A stretch of 64,000 bases of DNA from Microbispora siamensis (GCF_016863095.1 NZ_BOOF01000005.1:62001-126000), one strand, 5' to 3'. Counted from the stretch's first letter, positions 6,777 to 16,450 are shown. Made by a program: numbers and translations. Notes: generated by a model not told the origin, from the sequence alone.

Positions 6777-9161
6777 TCACCGTTCCAGGCGCAGGTGGTG
6801 GAGGTCGGAGGGGGAGATGGGCATCCGGGCGATCGTGATGCCCTCGGCGTCCTCGACCGCGGAGGCGATGACGGCCGAGACGGGGATGACCCCGGCCTCC
6901 CCCGCGCCCTTGATCCCGAGCGGGTTCAGCGGCGAGGGCGTCTCCAGGTGGGCCGTCTCGATGCGCGGCACCTCCGTGGCGTACGGCATCAGGAAGTCCA
7001 TGAACGAGGCGTTCAGCAACTGGCCGTGCTCGTCGTAGACCATCTTCTCGTACAGCGCCCCGCCGACGCCCTGGGCGACCCCGCCGTGGATCTGGCCCTC
7101 GACGATCATCGGATTGATCAGCCTGCCGCAGTCGTGGACGACGGCGTAACGCAGGATCCTGATCTCCGCGGTGTCCGGGTCGGTCTCCACGATCGCCGCG
7201 TGCATGCCGGCCGCGAAGGTGGACCTGACCGGCGAGTAGTAGTCCCGGCCCTCCAGGCCCGGCTCCTCCCCCTCGGCCACCGGCGGCCGGTCGTCGGAGG
7301 CGGGCCCGGCGAACTGCGTGGCCCGCTTGGCCTCCTCGTCGAAGGCGTACCGCAGCGGGTTGGACAGCACGGCGACGGTCGCCAGCGGGATCGACGCCGA
7401 CGGCACGCCGGCCACGTGGACCATCCCGTCGGTGATCTCCAGATCGCGTGGGTCGGCCTCCAGCGCCTCCGCCGCGATCCGCAGCGCTTTCTCCCTGACC
7501 TTCCGGCAGGCGAGCGCGATCGCGTTGCCGCTCATCACCGCCGCCCGTGAGGCGAAGGTGCCCACGGCGTACCCGAAGCGCCGGGTGTCGCCGGTGACGA
7601 CCGACACCTTCTCGATCGGCACGCCGAGCTCGGTGGCCGCGATCTGCGCGAACACGGTCTCGTGTCCCTGCCCCTGGGAGGTCAGGCCGGTCGAGACGTG
7701 CACCCGCCCGTCGGAGGTGACCTGCACGTGCCCGCCCTCGTACGGGCCGACGCCGGTGCCCTCGACGTAACAGCCGACGCCGATGCCGACCCTGCGTCCT
7801 TCGGCCGCCGCGCGGGCCTTGATCTCGGGGAAGGAGTCCCAGCCGATCAGCTCCTTGAGCATGCGCAGCGCCTCGGGGTAGTCGCCGCTGTCGTAGATCA
7901 GCGGGCGCCCGTCCTGGAACGTCATGCCCTGGTCGTACGGGAACTCGTCCGGCTGGATGAAGTTGGCCGCGCGGACCTCCGTACGGTCCCTGCCGAGGTG
8001 GGCGGCGATGCGGTCCATCGTCCGCTCCATGCAGAACACGCCCTGCGGGCGGCCCGCGCCCCGATAGGGCGTGACCTGCACCGTGTTGGTGTAGATCGAG
8101 GAGAACTCGACCCGGTAGGCCCCCACCTTGTACGGCCCGAGCAGCTGCGTCGAGGTGATGATCGGCACGATGATCCCGTACGGCGTGTAGGCGCCGTGGT
8201 CGTGCAGGATCTCGACCTCCAGGCCGAGGACGCGCCCGTCGTCGTCGAACCCGACCCGCACGTGCTGGACCTGGCCGCGCTCGTGTGACGACGAGACGAA
8301 GTGCTCGCGCCGGTCCTCGGTCCACTTCACCTCGCGGTTCAGCAGCCGGGCCGCCCACGGCACCAGGATCTCCTCCGGCCACGGGTGGACGATCTTGACT
8401 CCGAACCCGCCGCCGACGTCCGGGGCGATGACCTCCACCTTGGGCAGCGGCAGCCCGAGCTTGGCCGCGATCGCCATCCGCACGCTCGTGGACGTCTGTG
8501 TGGAGGAGTAGACGCGCAGCGACCCGTCGTCGGCGTCCCAGCGGGCGTACACGCCCTTGCCCTCCAGGGGCGTGCACGCGCTGCGCTCGACGTCGAGGCG
8601 GAACTCCAGCGTGTGCGGGGCGGCCTCGATCGCCTCCCGCGCGGTCAGGCCGCCCGGTCCCGGCACCTCCTGCACGAGGTGCGCGCCGACGTTGCCCGGC
8701 ACGTCCTCGTGCACCAGATGCACGCCGCGCACGGCCTCCTCGATGCCCACGACGGGCTTGAGGATCTCGTAGTCGACCCGGATCAGGGCGCAGGCGTCCT
8801 CGGCGAGGTAGCGGTCACGGGCGACGACCATCACGACCGGCTCACCGACGTGCCGGACGATCTCCCGGGCCAGCGGGTACGCCGTACGGCCGTGCGTGAG
8901 CGCGGGGTGCGGGATCAGCAGCGGCAGCGGCTCGGCCAGCGCGCCCGGCAGGTCCTCCCACGTGTAGATCGCGACCAGGCCCTCCACGTCGAGGGCGGCC
9001 GACACGTCGATGTCGAGGATCCGCGCGTGGGCGTGCGGCGACCTGACGAAGGCGGCGGCCAGCGCACCCGCGCCCAGGTCGTCGAGGTAGCGCCCCTGCC
9101 CGGTGATGAGCCGGGCGTCCTCGCGCCGCCGGACCGGCTCGCCGAACAGCTTGGTCGTCAC
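6777..9161 (-). CDS. molybdenum hydroxylase large (Mo-cofactor) subunit, xanthine dehydrogenase/CoxL form II family
   Basis: A 794-residue subunit that binds the molybdopterin cytosine dinucleotide cofactor and carries the active site. It starts GTG TTKLFGEPVRRREDARLITG, overlapping the [2Fe-2S] gene by 4 nt. The active-site loop reads YRGAGRPQ, the form II signature, and not the CSFR motif of true CO dehydrogenase. The catalytic Glu lies in KGAGEAGVIP near the C-terminus. With its partners it should hydroxylate a heterocycle or aldehyde. The neighbouring NCS2 permease and PucR point to a purine or pyrimidine, but sequence alone does not fix the substrate. Confidence 0.93.
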   Translation of the reverse strand: MTTKLFGEPVRRREDARLITGQGRYLDDLGAGALAAAFVRSPHAHARILDIDVSAALDVEGLVAIYTWEDLPGALAEPLPLLIPHPALTHGRTAYPLAREIVRHVGEPVVMVVARDRYLAEDACALIRVDYEILKPVVGIEEAVRGVHLVHEDVPGNVGAHLVQEVPGPGGLTAREAIEAAPHTLEFRLDVERSACTPLEGKGVYARWDADDGSLRVYSSTQTSTSVRMAIAAKLGLPLPKVEVIAPDVGGGFGVKIVHPWPEEILVPWAARLLNREVKWTEDRREHFVSSSHERGQVQHVRVGFDDDGRVLGLEVEILHDHGAYTPYGIIVPIITSTQLLGPYKVGAYRVEFSSIYTNTVQVTPYRGAGRPQGVFCMERTMDRIAAHLGRDRTEVRAANFIQPDEFPYDQGMTFQDGRPLIYDSGDYPEALRMLKELIGWDSFPEIKARAAAEGRRVGIGVGCYVEGTGVGPYEGGHVQVTSDGRVHVSTGLTSQGQGHETVFAQIAATELGVPIEKVSVVTGDTRRFGYAVGTFASRAAVMSGNAIALACRKVREKALRIAAEALEADPRDLEITDGMVHVAGVPSASIPLATVAVLSNPLRYAFDEEAKRATQFAGPASDDRPPVAEGEEPGLEGRDYYSPVRSTFAAGMHAAIVETDPDTAEIRILRYAVVHDCGRLINPMIVEGQIHGGVAQGVGGALYEKMVYDEHGQLLNASFMDFLMPYATEVPRIETAHLETPSPLNPLGIKGAGEAGVIPVSAVIASAVEDAEGITIARMPISPSDLHHLRLER

Positions 9162-9646
9162 CGGTCCTCCTCCGCCTGAAGCTCCGCCGCCCGGTGGACG
9201 GCCTTGAGGATGTTCTGGTAGCCGGTGCACCGGCACAGGTTGCCCGCGACGGCCTCCAGCGCCTCCTCCTCGGTCGGCGCGGGGTTGTCCCGCAGGAACG
9301 CGGTGACCGTGCACAGGAACCCCGGCGTGCAGAACCCGCACTGCAGGGCGTGGCACTCGGTGAAGGCCCGCTGGACCGGCGACAGCTCGCCGTCGCGCGC
9401 CAGCCCCTCCACCGTCGTGATCTCGTGGCCGTCCACCGTGACGGCGAGCGTCAGGCACGACCGCACCGGCTCGCCGTCCAGCAGCACCGTGCAGGCGCCG
9501 CAGACGCCGTGCTCGCAGCCCACGTGGGTGCCGGTGAGGCCGAGGTCGTGGCGCAGGCAGTCGGACAGCAGCCGCCGCCCGGGCACCGTCGCCTCCCGCA
9601 CGACCCCGTTGACCGTCAGCGTCACGTGATGGCGTGTCTCGTTCAC
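9158..9646 (-). CDS. molybdenum hydroxylase [2Fe-2S] subunit
   Basis: A 162-residue protein with two [2Fe-2S] clusters: a plant-ferredoxin type (CEHGVCGAC plus a later Cys in SCLTLA) and the C-terminal helical type (CGFC ... CRC). It passes electrons from the Mo centre to FAD. The GTG start at 9646 overlaps the stop of the FAD gene by 4 nt, and its own stop overlaps the start of the large subunit by 4 nt, so the three are translationally coupled. Confidence 0.96.
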   Translation of the reverse strand: MNETRHHVTLTVNGVVREATVPGRRLLSDCLRHDLGLTGTHVGCEHGVCGACTVLLDGEPVRSCLTLAVTVDGHEITTVEGLARDGELSPVQRAFTECHALQCGFCTPGFLCTVTAFLRDNPAPTEEEALEAVAGNLCRCTGYQNILKAVHRAAELQAEEDR

Positions 9647-10518
9647 GATTCCTCCCCGCGGGCCGCGGAGGCGGCGTCCCGCAGCGCCCGAGCGGCGAGC
9701 ACCCCGGTGAGGTGCCGCCGGTAGTCCGCCGTGGCGTGGATGTCGCCCTCCGGCTCGATCCGGTCCCGTACGGCTCCCGCCACGGCCGCCCAGTCGGCCG
9801 AGGCGGCCGGGCGCGGGCCGCACGCGGCGGTCACGTCCACGACCACCGGGACCGGTCCCACGCTCACGCAGGCCACGCGGGCGGCGGCGATCCGGAAGTC
9901 CTCGTCCAGCGTGACGGCGGCGGCCACCCCGGCCACCGCGTAGTCGCCGTGCCGCCGCGCCACCTCGTGGAAGGCCGTGCCCGACCGCCCGGGCAGCGCC
10001 GGGAAGAACGCCGACACGGCCAGTTCGCCGGGCCGCAGCGCCGACTCCATCGGGCCGGTGAAGAACTCCGCGGCCGGCACCTCCCGCTCCCCGCCCCGGC
10101 TCGCCAGCCGTACGGACCCGCCGAGCAGGGCGAGCACGGCGGGCATCTCGGCGGCGGGGTCGGCGTGGACGAGGCTGCCCACCACCGTGCCGCGGTTGCG
10201 GATCACGGGGTGGGCGACCAGCCGCAGCGCCTGCCGCAGCAGCGGCTGCGCGGCGGCGGCCTCCGGCGAGCGCTCCACGGCGGCGTGGCGGGCCAGGGCT
10301 CCGACGCGTACGCCGGACGGCCTGGCCTCGATCCCGTCCAGGCCGGGCACGCGGTTCACGTCAATGATGTGGGCGGGCGCGGCCAGCCGCATGTTGAGCA
10401 GCGGGATCAGGCTCTGGCCGCCGGCCAGCACCTTCCCGCCGGGCCCGGTCTCGGCGAGGACGTCGAGCGCCTCGCCGAGGGTGGCCGGGCCGTGGTAGCC
10501 GAACGGGGGCGGCTTCAC
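9643..10518 (-). CDS. molybdenum hydroxylase FAD-binding subunit
   Basis: A 291-residue FAD protein of the CoxM/XdhB family. The FAD-binding motif LAGGQSLIPLLNMRLA is near residue 30, followed by IDVNRVPGL and IRNRGTVVGSLVHADPAAEMP. It passes electrons from the iron-sulfur clusters to the acceptor. It starts with GTG at 10518, 27 nt downstream of the NCS2 permease stop. An imperfect hairpin (about 10533-10565) lies between, so read-through from the permease gene or a partial internal terminator are both possible. Confidence 0.95.
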   Translation of the reverse strand: MKPPPFGYHGPATLGEALDVLAETGPGGKVLAGGQSLIPLLNMRLAAPAHIIDVNRVPGLDGIEARPSGVRVGALARHAAVERSPEAAAAQPLLRQALRLVAHPVIRNRGTVVGSLVHADPAAEMPAVLALLGGSVRLASRGGEREVPAAEFFTGPMESALRPGELAVSAFFPALPGRSGTAFHEVARRHGDYAVAGVAAAVTLDEDFRIAAARVACVSVGPVPVVVDVTAACGPRPAASADWAAVAGAVRDRIEPEGDIHATADYRRHLTGVLAARALRDAASAARGEES

Positions 10519-10545
10519 CGCGTTCGCACCCGCGACGCGGGCCGT

Positions 10546-11931
10546 TCAGACGGCCGGGTCGCGTTCGAGCCCGATCTCCCCACCCGTGACCTCCTTCGCT
10601 CGTCTGCCCGCGATCGCGCGGAGCAGGTGATAGCCGGCGAGCACCACGATCGTGCCGAGCGCGATCCCGGCGAGCGAGAAGTCGCCGGTGATCTGGTGGG
10701 TGACCGGCCCGATCGCGAGGATGATCCCCGCGCCGATCGGAACCATGTTGACCGGGTCGGCGAAGTCCACCCGGTTCTCCACCCAGATCTTCGCGCCGAG
10801 CAGACCGATCATGCCGTAGAGGATGACCGTGACGCCGCCGAGCACGCCGCCAGGCGTGGCGGCGACCAGCGCGCCGAACTTGGGGGACAGGCCGAACAGG
10901 ATCGCGATGACCGCGGCGACGTAGTAGGCGGCCGTCGAATAGACCCGGGTGGCCGCCATGACGCCGATGTTCTCGGCGTACGTCGTGGTGGGCGAGCCGC
11001 CGACGGCGGTCGCGACCGCGGTGCCGACGCCGTCGGCGATGATCGCCTTGCCCATTTGGGGGTCGACGTCGGCGCCGGTCATCTGGCCCACGGCCTTGAC
11101 ATGGCCGACGTTCTCCGCGATCAGGGCGATCACGGCGGGCAGCACCACCAGCACCGCCGAGACATGGAACGACGGGGGCATGTTGAAGTGGGGCAGGCCG
11201 AACAAGTCGGCGTCGGCGACGGCCTGGAAGCTCACCCGGGGATGGGTGTCGATCTTCCCGGTGCCCGCGTTGTAGGCGGTGATGTTCCCGAACACCTTGT
11301 CGGCGAGCCAGGAGACGACGAACCCGAAGATCAGTCCCAGCAGGACGCCGATCCGGCCGAGGAAGCCGCGGAACAGCACGATGAAGACGAACGTCGCGAT
11401 CATGGTGATCAGCGCGATCCACGGGTCCTGCGGCCAGTAGACGTCCGCCACCACATATGCGAGGCCGAAACCGATCAGCATGACCACCGCGCCGGTCACG
11501 ACCGGCGGGAAGATCCGGTGGATGATCTGCACGCCGAGCACGTGGATCGCCACGCCGCACAGGGCGAGCACCAGGCCGGCGACGAGGATCGCACCGGTGA
11601 CGACCTTGTCGGCCGCCGGGGTGTCGCCGCCGAACGCGGCCCGCACGGCGACCACGCCGCCGACGAACGACGCGGAGGTGCCGAGGTAGCTGGGCACCTT
11701 CCCCTGGGTGATCAGTAGGAACAGGATCGTCGCGACGCCCGACATCATCACGGCGATGTTCGGATCCAGGCCCATCACGAGCGGGAACACGAAGGTCGCG
11801 CCGAACATGGCGATCACGTGCTGGGCGCCGATGCCGATGGTGCGCGGCCAGCTCAGCCTCTCGTTCGGTTTGACGACCTCCCCGGGGGCCAGCCCTCTCC
11901 CGTCGCCGTGCATCGTCCATCTGAAAGCCAT
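10546..11931 (-). CDS. NCS2 nucleobase:cation symporter, UraA/RutG-like
   Basis: A 461-residue membrane protein with about 14 helices (7+7 inverted topology). Substrate-site signatures are IAENVGHVKAVGQM in TM8 and TTYAENIGVMAATRVYS in TM10, where the two Glu residues correspond to those that bind uracil in UraA. That favours a pyrimidine-type over a xanthine/urate-type carrier, although NCS2 specificity is hard to read. It is first in the block permease-FAD-FeS-Mo subunit. The 148 bp upstream to the S4-domain gene should hold the promoter. Confidence 0.92.
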   Translation of the reverse strand: MAFRWTMHGDGRGLAPGEVVKPNERLSWPRTIGIGAQHVIAMFGATFVFPLVMGLDPNIAVMMSGVATILFLLITQGKVPSYLGTSASFVGGVVAVRAAFGGDTPAADKVVTGAILVAGLVLALCGVAIHVLGVQIIHRIFPPVVTGAVVMLIGFGLAYVVADVYWPQDPWIALITMIATFVFIVLFRGFLGRIGVLLGLIFGFVVSWLADKVFGNITAYNAGTGKIDTHPRVSFQAVADADLFGLPHFNMPPSFHVSAVLVVLPAVIALIAENVGHVKAVGQMTGADVDPQMGKAIIADGVGTAVATAVGGSPTTTYAENIGVMAATRVYSTAAYYVAAVIAILFGLSPKFGALVAATPGGVLGGVTVILYGMIGLLGAKIWVENRVDFADPVNMVPIGAGIILAIGPVTHQITGDFSLAGIALGTIVVLAGYHLLRAIAGRRAKEVTGGEIGLERDPAV

Positions 11932-12079
11932 GTACGCCCCTCTTGCTCACTGGGCCGTGGGCCGGTCGGCCACCCCGCAGGCGTCCCTCCGCGGCGCTTC
12001 TGGACCGTTTGGGGCACTTTAGGACTGGCGTGCGCGACAGACATGGGCATGATCTGCCAAACCGGCGAGCTCCTGGGCG

Positions 12080-12307
12080 TCATACCACACGGATCGTGTA
12101 CCCCTCGCCGGTGACGACCTGGCCCGCCCGGATTTTGCAGGCCTTGCGCAACTCCACGCGTCCGTCGACGCGCACCCGGCCCTCCGCGATGAGGTGCTTG
12201 GCCGCGCCGCCGCTGTCGGTGATCTGGCAGAACTTGAGGAGATCGCAGAGCGGGATGTAGTCGCCGTCCAGCTCGAAGGTGATCGCTGGGGCCTTCGCGT
12301 CGTTCAC
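12080..12307 (-). CDS. S4-domain RNA-binding protein (YbcJ-like)
   Basis: A 75-residue single-domain protein. Almost the whole length is an S4 RNA-binding fold (LCDLLKFCQITDSGGAAKHLIAEG, then VRVDGRVELRKACKIRAGQVV). It is close to E. coli YbcJ; no enzyme domain is attached. It starts 9 nt after the end of pucR on the same strand, so it is probably cotranscribed with that regulator, though no functional link between the two is known to me. Confidence 0.9.
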   Translation of the reverse strand: MNDAKAPAITFELDGDYIPLCDLLKFCQITDSGGAAKHLIAEGRVRVDGRVELRKACKIRAGQVVTGEGYTIRVV

Positions 12308-12316
12308 GCCGCCAGC

Positions 12317-13972
12317 CTAGATGCCCCTCATGCGCAGGACGTGCAGAGCGAGGGTGAGGTTGAGCCGCAGGTGCGCGTCCTCGGTGAAGTTGCCCAGCAT
12401 GCGCTCCAGCTTCCCGATCCGGTAGCGCAGGGTGTTGTAGTGGAAGTGCAGCCGGCGCGCGGTCTCGGCGACGTTGAGGTTGGTCTCCAGCAGCGCCTGC
12501 AGGGTCCGGCGCAGGTCGGCGTTCTCCGCGTCGTCGTCCCCGGCCAGCGGGCCCAGGGTCTCGCGGACGAAGGCGTGCAGCTCGTCGGTGTCGTTCACCA
12601 GCGAAAGCAGCCGGTAGACCCCCAGCTCGTCGAAGTGGGCGACCGCTCCCGCCCCGTGGAGCTGGCGGCCCACCCGGGCGGCCTTCAGCGCCTGGCCGTA
12701 CGCGCCGGGCAGGGCGTCCACGCCGGAGGCGACCCGGCTGAGGCCGGTGGAGAACGTGCCGTCGGAGACGGCGGCGAGCGCGTCCCTGGCCACCTTGGCC
12801 GGGTCGGCCGCCGCCCCGACGATCGCCACGACCTCGTGGGAGAAGCCGGCGACCGCGCCGCGCGGGTCGTGCTTGCGCACCGACGCCTGCCACGCCGCCA
12901 GCATGCGGTCCTGGACCGGTCGTTCCTCGGCGTCCGGGTCGATCTCGGCGACCAGCACGCTCACCGGGCGCTCCAGGTCCCAGCCGAACGCCTGGGCGCG
13001 CTCGGCCACCCGCAGCCCGCCCCTGCCGGTGAGCACGTCGCGCAGGAAGTCGGCGCGGTATTTGCTCTCGACGGCGGTGACCGCCTCCTGCTTGGTGATC
13101 ACCAGCGCGGCGACGGTCGCGGCGCGCTCCAGGATGCCGATGTCGCTGGGGGTCAGCGTGCCGTTGGCGCTGTAGGCGGCGATCCTCCCGTGGTGGTGCC
13201 CGCCCGCGACGATCGGCACCGCCGCGTAGTGCCCGTCGCCGGCCGCGGGCGTCGCCGCCGGCGTCCGCGCGAGGGCCGCGTTGATCTCCCGCAGCCGCGC
13301 CACCTGCGCGGACTCCCCGGCGGCCGCGAGGAGATGACCGGCGGCGTCGGTCGCCCCCACCGCCACCTGCAGCAGCCCGGCCACCTCCGCCGTGACCTCC
13401 CGCATCCCGCCCCCGGCCAGCACGATCTGCACGAGCGCCCGGTGCGCCTCCTCCGTACGGGCGAGGATCGCCGCCTGCCGGTTGAGGATGTCGGTGAGCA
13501 CCTGGTTGAGGATGTCGTCGAAGCCCACGTCGTTGGGCAGCAGGATCAGCGGGAAGCCCAGCCGGTCGGCCTGCTCGACCATCTCCCCCGGGAGCTCGTC
13601 CAGGTAGCGGCCGAGCTTGATCGCCAGGGCGGCGAGGCCGCGCTCGTCCAGGTCGGCCACGAGCCGGTCGAGCGACTGCGGCGTGTTGCGCAGCGGGTAG
13701 CCCGTGGTGAGCAGCAGCTCGTGCGGCTTCACCCAGGCGAGGATGTCGGGCACCTCCATCACGTTGAGGCGCTGCACGATGCGGTCGAGGCCGCTCCGTC
13801 CGGCGATCAGGCGGGCGTCCGCCAGCGTCGAGACCCCGAGCAGCTCGCCCACCGACACGCCGTGGAGGATCGTTCCCGTGCTCGCAAGGCGCATGGCGGG
13901 CGGGGCCGGGTCGTTCTGCAAGGCCGTCTCCGAGAATGCCGTCACCGGGGGTCGCGACGTCCTCGGATTCAT
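12317..13972 (-). CDS. pucR: PucR-family transcriptional regulator
   Basis: A 551-residue regulator. An N-terminal PucR domain (about 37-150, VSVGELLGVSTLADARLIAG ... EVPDILAWVKPHELLLTTG) is followed by a GAF-like middle and a C-terminal HTH_30 domain (LLETNLNVAETARRLHFHYNTLRYRIGKLE). In Bacillus PucR controls purine catabolic genes in response to catabolic intermediates. Here it is divergent from allH-fdrA-allG and upstream of the permease/Mo-hydroxylase operon, so it is the likely regulator of both. The ATG at 13972 has a poor ribosome site; the ATG at 13893 (MRLASTGTILHG) is a possible true start. Confidence 0.93.
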   Translation of the reverse strand: MNPRTSRPPVTAFSETALQNDPAPPAMRLASTGTILHGVSVGELLGVSTLADARLIAGRSGLDRIVQRLNVMEVPDILAWVKPHELLLTTGYPLRNTPQSLDRLVADLDERGLAALAIKLGRYLDELPGEMVEQADRLGFPLILLPNDVGFDDILNQVLTDILNRQAAILARTEEAHRALVQIVLAGGGMREVTAEVAGLLQVAVGATDAAGHLLAAAGESAQVARLREINAALARTPAATPAAGDGHYAAVPIVAGGHHHGRIAAYSANGTLTPSDIGILERAATVAALVITKQEAVTAVESKYRADFLRDVLTGRGGLRVAERAQAFGWDLERPVSVLVAEIDPDAEERPVQDRMLAAWQASVRKHDPRGAVAGFSHEVVAIVGAAADPAKVARDALAAVSDGTFSTGLSRVASGVDALPGAYGQALKAARVGRQLHGAGAVAHFDELGVYRLLSLVNDTDELHAFVRETLGPLAGDDDAENADLRRTLQALLETNLNVAETARRLHFHYNTLRYRIGKLERMLGNFTEDAHLRLNLTLALHVLRMRGI

Positions 13973-14140
13973 CGTCGCTCACTGCGTCGGGTTCGCTCCC
14001 GGGACGTCTCAGGCCGATTGTGCACGACCGCGGTCCTGTCAGGAAGAGCCAAGCATTCGGCCGACTGTTGGCATCTTTCTCCGTACGGAGGGGGGGAGAC
14101 CGGGCCTTAGCGTCGGCAACGACTGGCTTCGGGAGGTCCG

Positions 14141-15046
14141 GTGAGTGTTGGCACGCGCCCGAGAGGGCGGCGGGCGACGACGCCCGCGTCCCGCCCCCCG
14201 GCGGCCCCCACCTACGTGAGCGGCGCCGCGAGCGTGGCCGTACGGCCCGCGCTCGAGGCGCCCCGCCGCCCGGCCAGGGTGCTCGCGGTCTTTCCCCTCG
14301 CGCTCTACCTGGAGATCAGGAGCGAGGCCGAACCGCACGTCGTCGCCGTGGTGACGGGCGAGGCCACCCGCCTGCCCAACGCCGTGGTTCTCCCCGAACG
14401 CCTCGGCGGAGTGTCCGCGGGCGACGACGCCTGGGTCGGCGAGGGCACCGTCGAGGTCGGCGGCGTGTCGATCTGCGTGCGCCGCTGGTGGGACCCCGCT
14501 CCCCCGCTCGGCCCCGCCGACCCCGCACGGCTCGCGCCCGCCCTCGGCCTGCTCGGCCGTGCCCGCGCGGCCTCGCCCCGGCGGCCGGGACTGGACCCGG
14601 ACGGCGCCCCCGCGCTGCTCGAACGCGGCTGCCGGGCCGGTTCGCTGGTGGAGAGCATCACCGCGGCCGAGCGGCTGATCGGCCTCGGCCCGGGGCTGAC
14701 GCCGAGCGGCGACGACATGCTCGCCGGCCTGCTGGTCGCGCTGCGGCACCTCGGCGCGGCGGCGGGGGTGCCGCGCGCCGTCTGGCTGGCCGACTGGCTC
14801 GCCGCTGCGGTCACCTACGACGCCCGCACCCGGACCACGCCCATCTCGGCCACCCTGCTGCACTGCGCCGCCAGGGGCGAGGCGAGCCCGGAGGTCACCG
14901 GGGTGCTGCGCGGCGTGGCCGGGCACCAGCCGCTGGAGCCCGCCGTGCACCGCCTGCTCCGCCTCGGCCACACCTCGGGCGCCGACCTGGCCTGGGGGGT
15001 GCAGATCGGCCTGTCCGCCGTCCTCGCCCATCGGGAGGGCCAGTGA
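14141..15046 (+). CDS. allH: DUF2877 protein, AllH-like subunit of oxamate carbamoyltransferase
   Basis: A 301-residue protein of the DUF2877 family (E. coli YlbF/AllH). The signature LIGLGPGLTPSGDDMLAGLL is present near residue 190. From published work on E. coli as I remember it, AllF (FdrA), AllG (YlbE) and AllH (YlbF) together form the oxamic transcarbamylase that splits carbamoyl-oxamate in anaerobic allantoin use. The GTG at 14141 follows GGGAGGTCCG. It overlaps fdrA by 4 nt. The first ~25 residues are Arg/Pro-rich and low complexity. Function is inferred from family and the complete three-gene set. Confidence 0.85.
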   Translation: MSVGTRPRGRRATTPASRPPAAPTYVSGAASVAVRPALEAPRRPARVLAVFPLALYLEIRSEAEPHVVAVVTGEATRLPNAVVLPERLGGVSAGDDAWVGEGTVEVGGVSICVRRWWDPAPPLGPADPARLAPALGLLGRARAASPRRPGLDPDGAPALLERGCRAGSLVESITAAERLIGLGPGLTPSGDDMLAGLLVALRHLGAAAGVPRAVWLADWLAAAVTYDARTRTTPISATLLHCAARGEASPEVTGVLRGVAGHQPLEPAVHRLLRLGHTSGADLAWGVQIGLSAVLAHREGQ

Positions 15047-16416
15047 ACGACCCTGTGAACGACCTGGTCGAGGTGCGGCCCGGGGTCTACCGCGACTCCG
15101 TGACGCTGATGCGGGTGAGCCGGGCGCTGACCGACCGCCCCGGGGTGGCCGTCGCCGTCGTCGCGATGGCCACCGAGCTCAACCTGGGCCTCGCCCGCGA
15201 TCTCGGCTTCGCGGTTCCGCCCGCGACGCCCGGCGACCTGCTGGTGGCGGTCCGGGCCGCCTCGCCGGCGGAGCTCGAGGACGCAGCCGCAGAACTGGAG
15301 CGTCAGCTCGCCGCACGGGCGCCGGCGAGCGGGACGCGGGGCGAGGCGCCGCCGCGCACGACCCGGTCGGCGGCGCGGGCCTTCGAGGCGAGCCTGGCGC
15401 TGGTGAGCGTGCCGGGCGAGCACGCCTTCGCCGAGGCGCTCGACGCCGTGGAGGCCGGGCTCTCGGTGATGATCTTCAGTGACAACATGCCGGTGGAGCA
15501 GGAGATCCTGCTCAAGGACCGGGCGCGGGCCAAGGGCGTGCTCGTGATGGGGCCCGACTGCGGCACCGCGGTCGTGGGCGGGGCCGGCCTGGGCTTCGCC
15601 AACGTGCTGCGCCCCGGGCCCGTCGGCGTCGTAGCCGCCTCGGGGACCGGCGCCCAGCAGGTGACGAGCCTGCTCGACCTCGCCGGCGTCGGCGTGTCCC
15701 ACGTGCTCGGCGTGGGCGGCAGGGACCTGTCCGCGGAGGTGGGCGGGCGCTCGGCCGTGCAGGCGCTGCGCGCGCTCGACGAGGACCCCGCCACCGAGCT
15801 GATCGTGCTGGTCTCCAAGCCCCCCGCCCCCGAGGTGGCCCGTGCCGTACGGGACCTCGACCTGGCGACGCCGGTCGTCGCCGCGCTGCTCGGTCCGGGG
15901 CAGGACGACCTGACCACCGCCGCGGAGAAGGTGCTGCGGGCCCTCGGCCGCGACGTGCCCGAGTGGCCGTCCTGGCCCGCCCCCGCGAGTCGGCCGAACA
16001 CGGCGGGTGCCCTGCGGGGGCTCTACGCCGGCGGCACGCTGTGCGCGGAGGCGGCCCTGCTCGCGGGCGCCGGCGACTTCACCGACTTCGGCGACGACTC
16101 CTACACCCGGGGCCGCGCCCATCCCATGATCGACCCGGCGCTGCGCCTGGAGGCGCTGCGTGGCGTCGCCTCAGGCGTCGTGCTGATGGACGTCGTGCTC
16201 GGGCACGGCGCCGACCCCGACCCGTCCTCCTGGCTCGCGCCCGCGATCTGCGACGCGGTGGACAGGGGCGTCCACGTGGTCGTGGCCGTCGTCGGCACCG
16301 ACGGCGACCCGCAGGGGCTGCGCGCCCAGGCCGCCCGGCTGAACGAGGCCGGGGCGGCGGTCTTCACCTCCAACGCCGCGGCCGCCCGGCACGCCCGCCT
16401 CCTGGCGGGCGGGTGA
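15043..16416 (+). CDS. fdrA: FdrA family protein (AllF-like), acyl-CoA-synthetase-like
   Basis: A 457-residue protein with a succinyl-CoA-synthetase-like fold: a CoA-binding/Rossmann part (FSDNMPVEQEILLKDRARAKG, MGPDCGTAVVGGAGLGFAN, VAASGTGAQQVTSLLD, GVGGRDLSAEVGG) and a ligase-like C-terminal part. It is about 100 residues shorter than E. coli FdrA (555 aa), with no break in the reading frame. The GTG at 15043 overlaps the allH stop, and a GTG at 15052 is an alternative. It is the middle gene of allH-fdrA-allG and proposed partner of both neighbours. Confidence 0.88.
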   Translation: MNDPVNDLVEVRPGVYRDSVTLMRVSRALTDRPGVAVAVVAMATELNLGLARDLGFAVPPATPGDLLVAVRAASPAELEDAAAELERQLAARAPASGTRGEAPPRTTRSAARAFEASLALVSVPGEHAFAEALDAVEAGLSVMIFSDNMPVEQEILLKDRARAKGVLVMGPDCGTAVVGGAGLGFANVLRPGPVGVVAASGTGAQQVTSLLDLAGVGVSHVLGVGGRDLSAEVGGRSAVQALRALDEDPATELIVLVSKPPAPEVARAVRDLDLATPVVAALLGPGQDDLTTAAEKVLRALGRDVPEWPSWPAPASRPNTAGALRGLYAGGTLCAEAALLAGAGDFTDFGDDSYTRGRAHPMIDPALRLEALRGVASGVVLMDVVLGHGADPDPSSWLAPAICDAVDRGVHVVVAVVGTDGDPQGLRAQAARLNEAGAAVFTSNAAAARHARLLAGG

Positions 16417-16450
16417 CGGGCGTGGCCGCGCCGACCCCGATCGGAGCCCG

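Noticed and set aside
6777-9161. Carbon monoxide dehydrogenase large subunit
   Set aside because: The active-site loop is YRGAGRPQ (form II), lacking the CSFR motif of CO-oxidising form I, although CoxG-like and three-subunit organisation invite that name.
10533-10565. Strong terminator between the permease and the FAD subunit
   Set aside because: The stem is imperfect and overlaps the permease stop; the 27-nt gap and common theme favour an operon, so I mention it only as possible partial termination.
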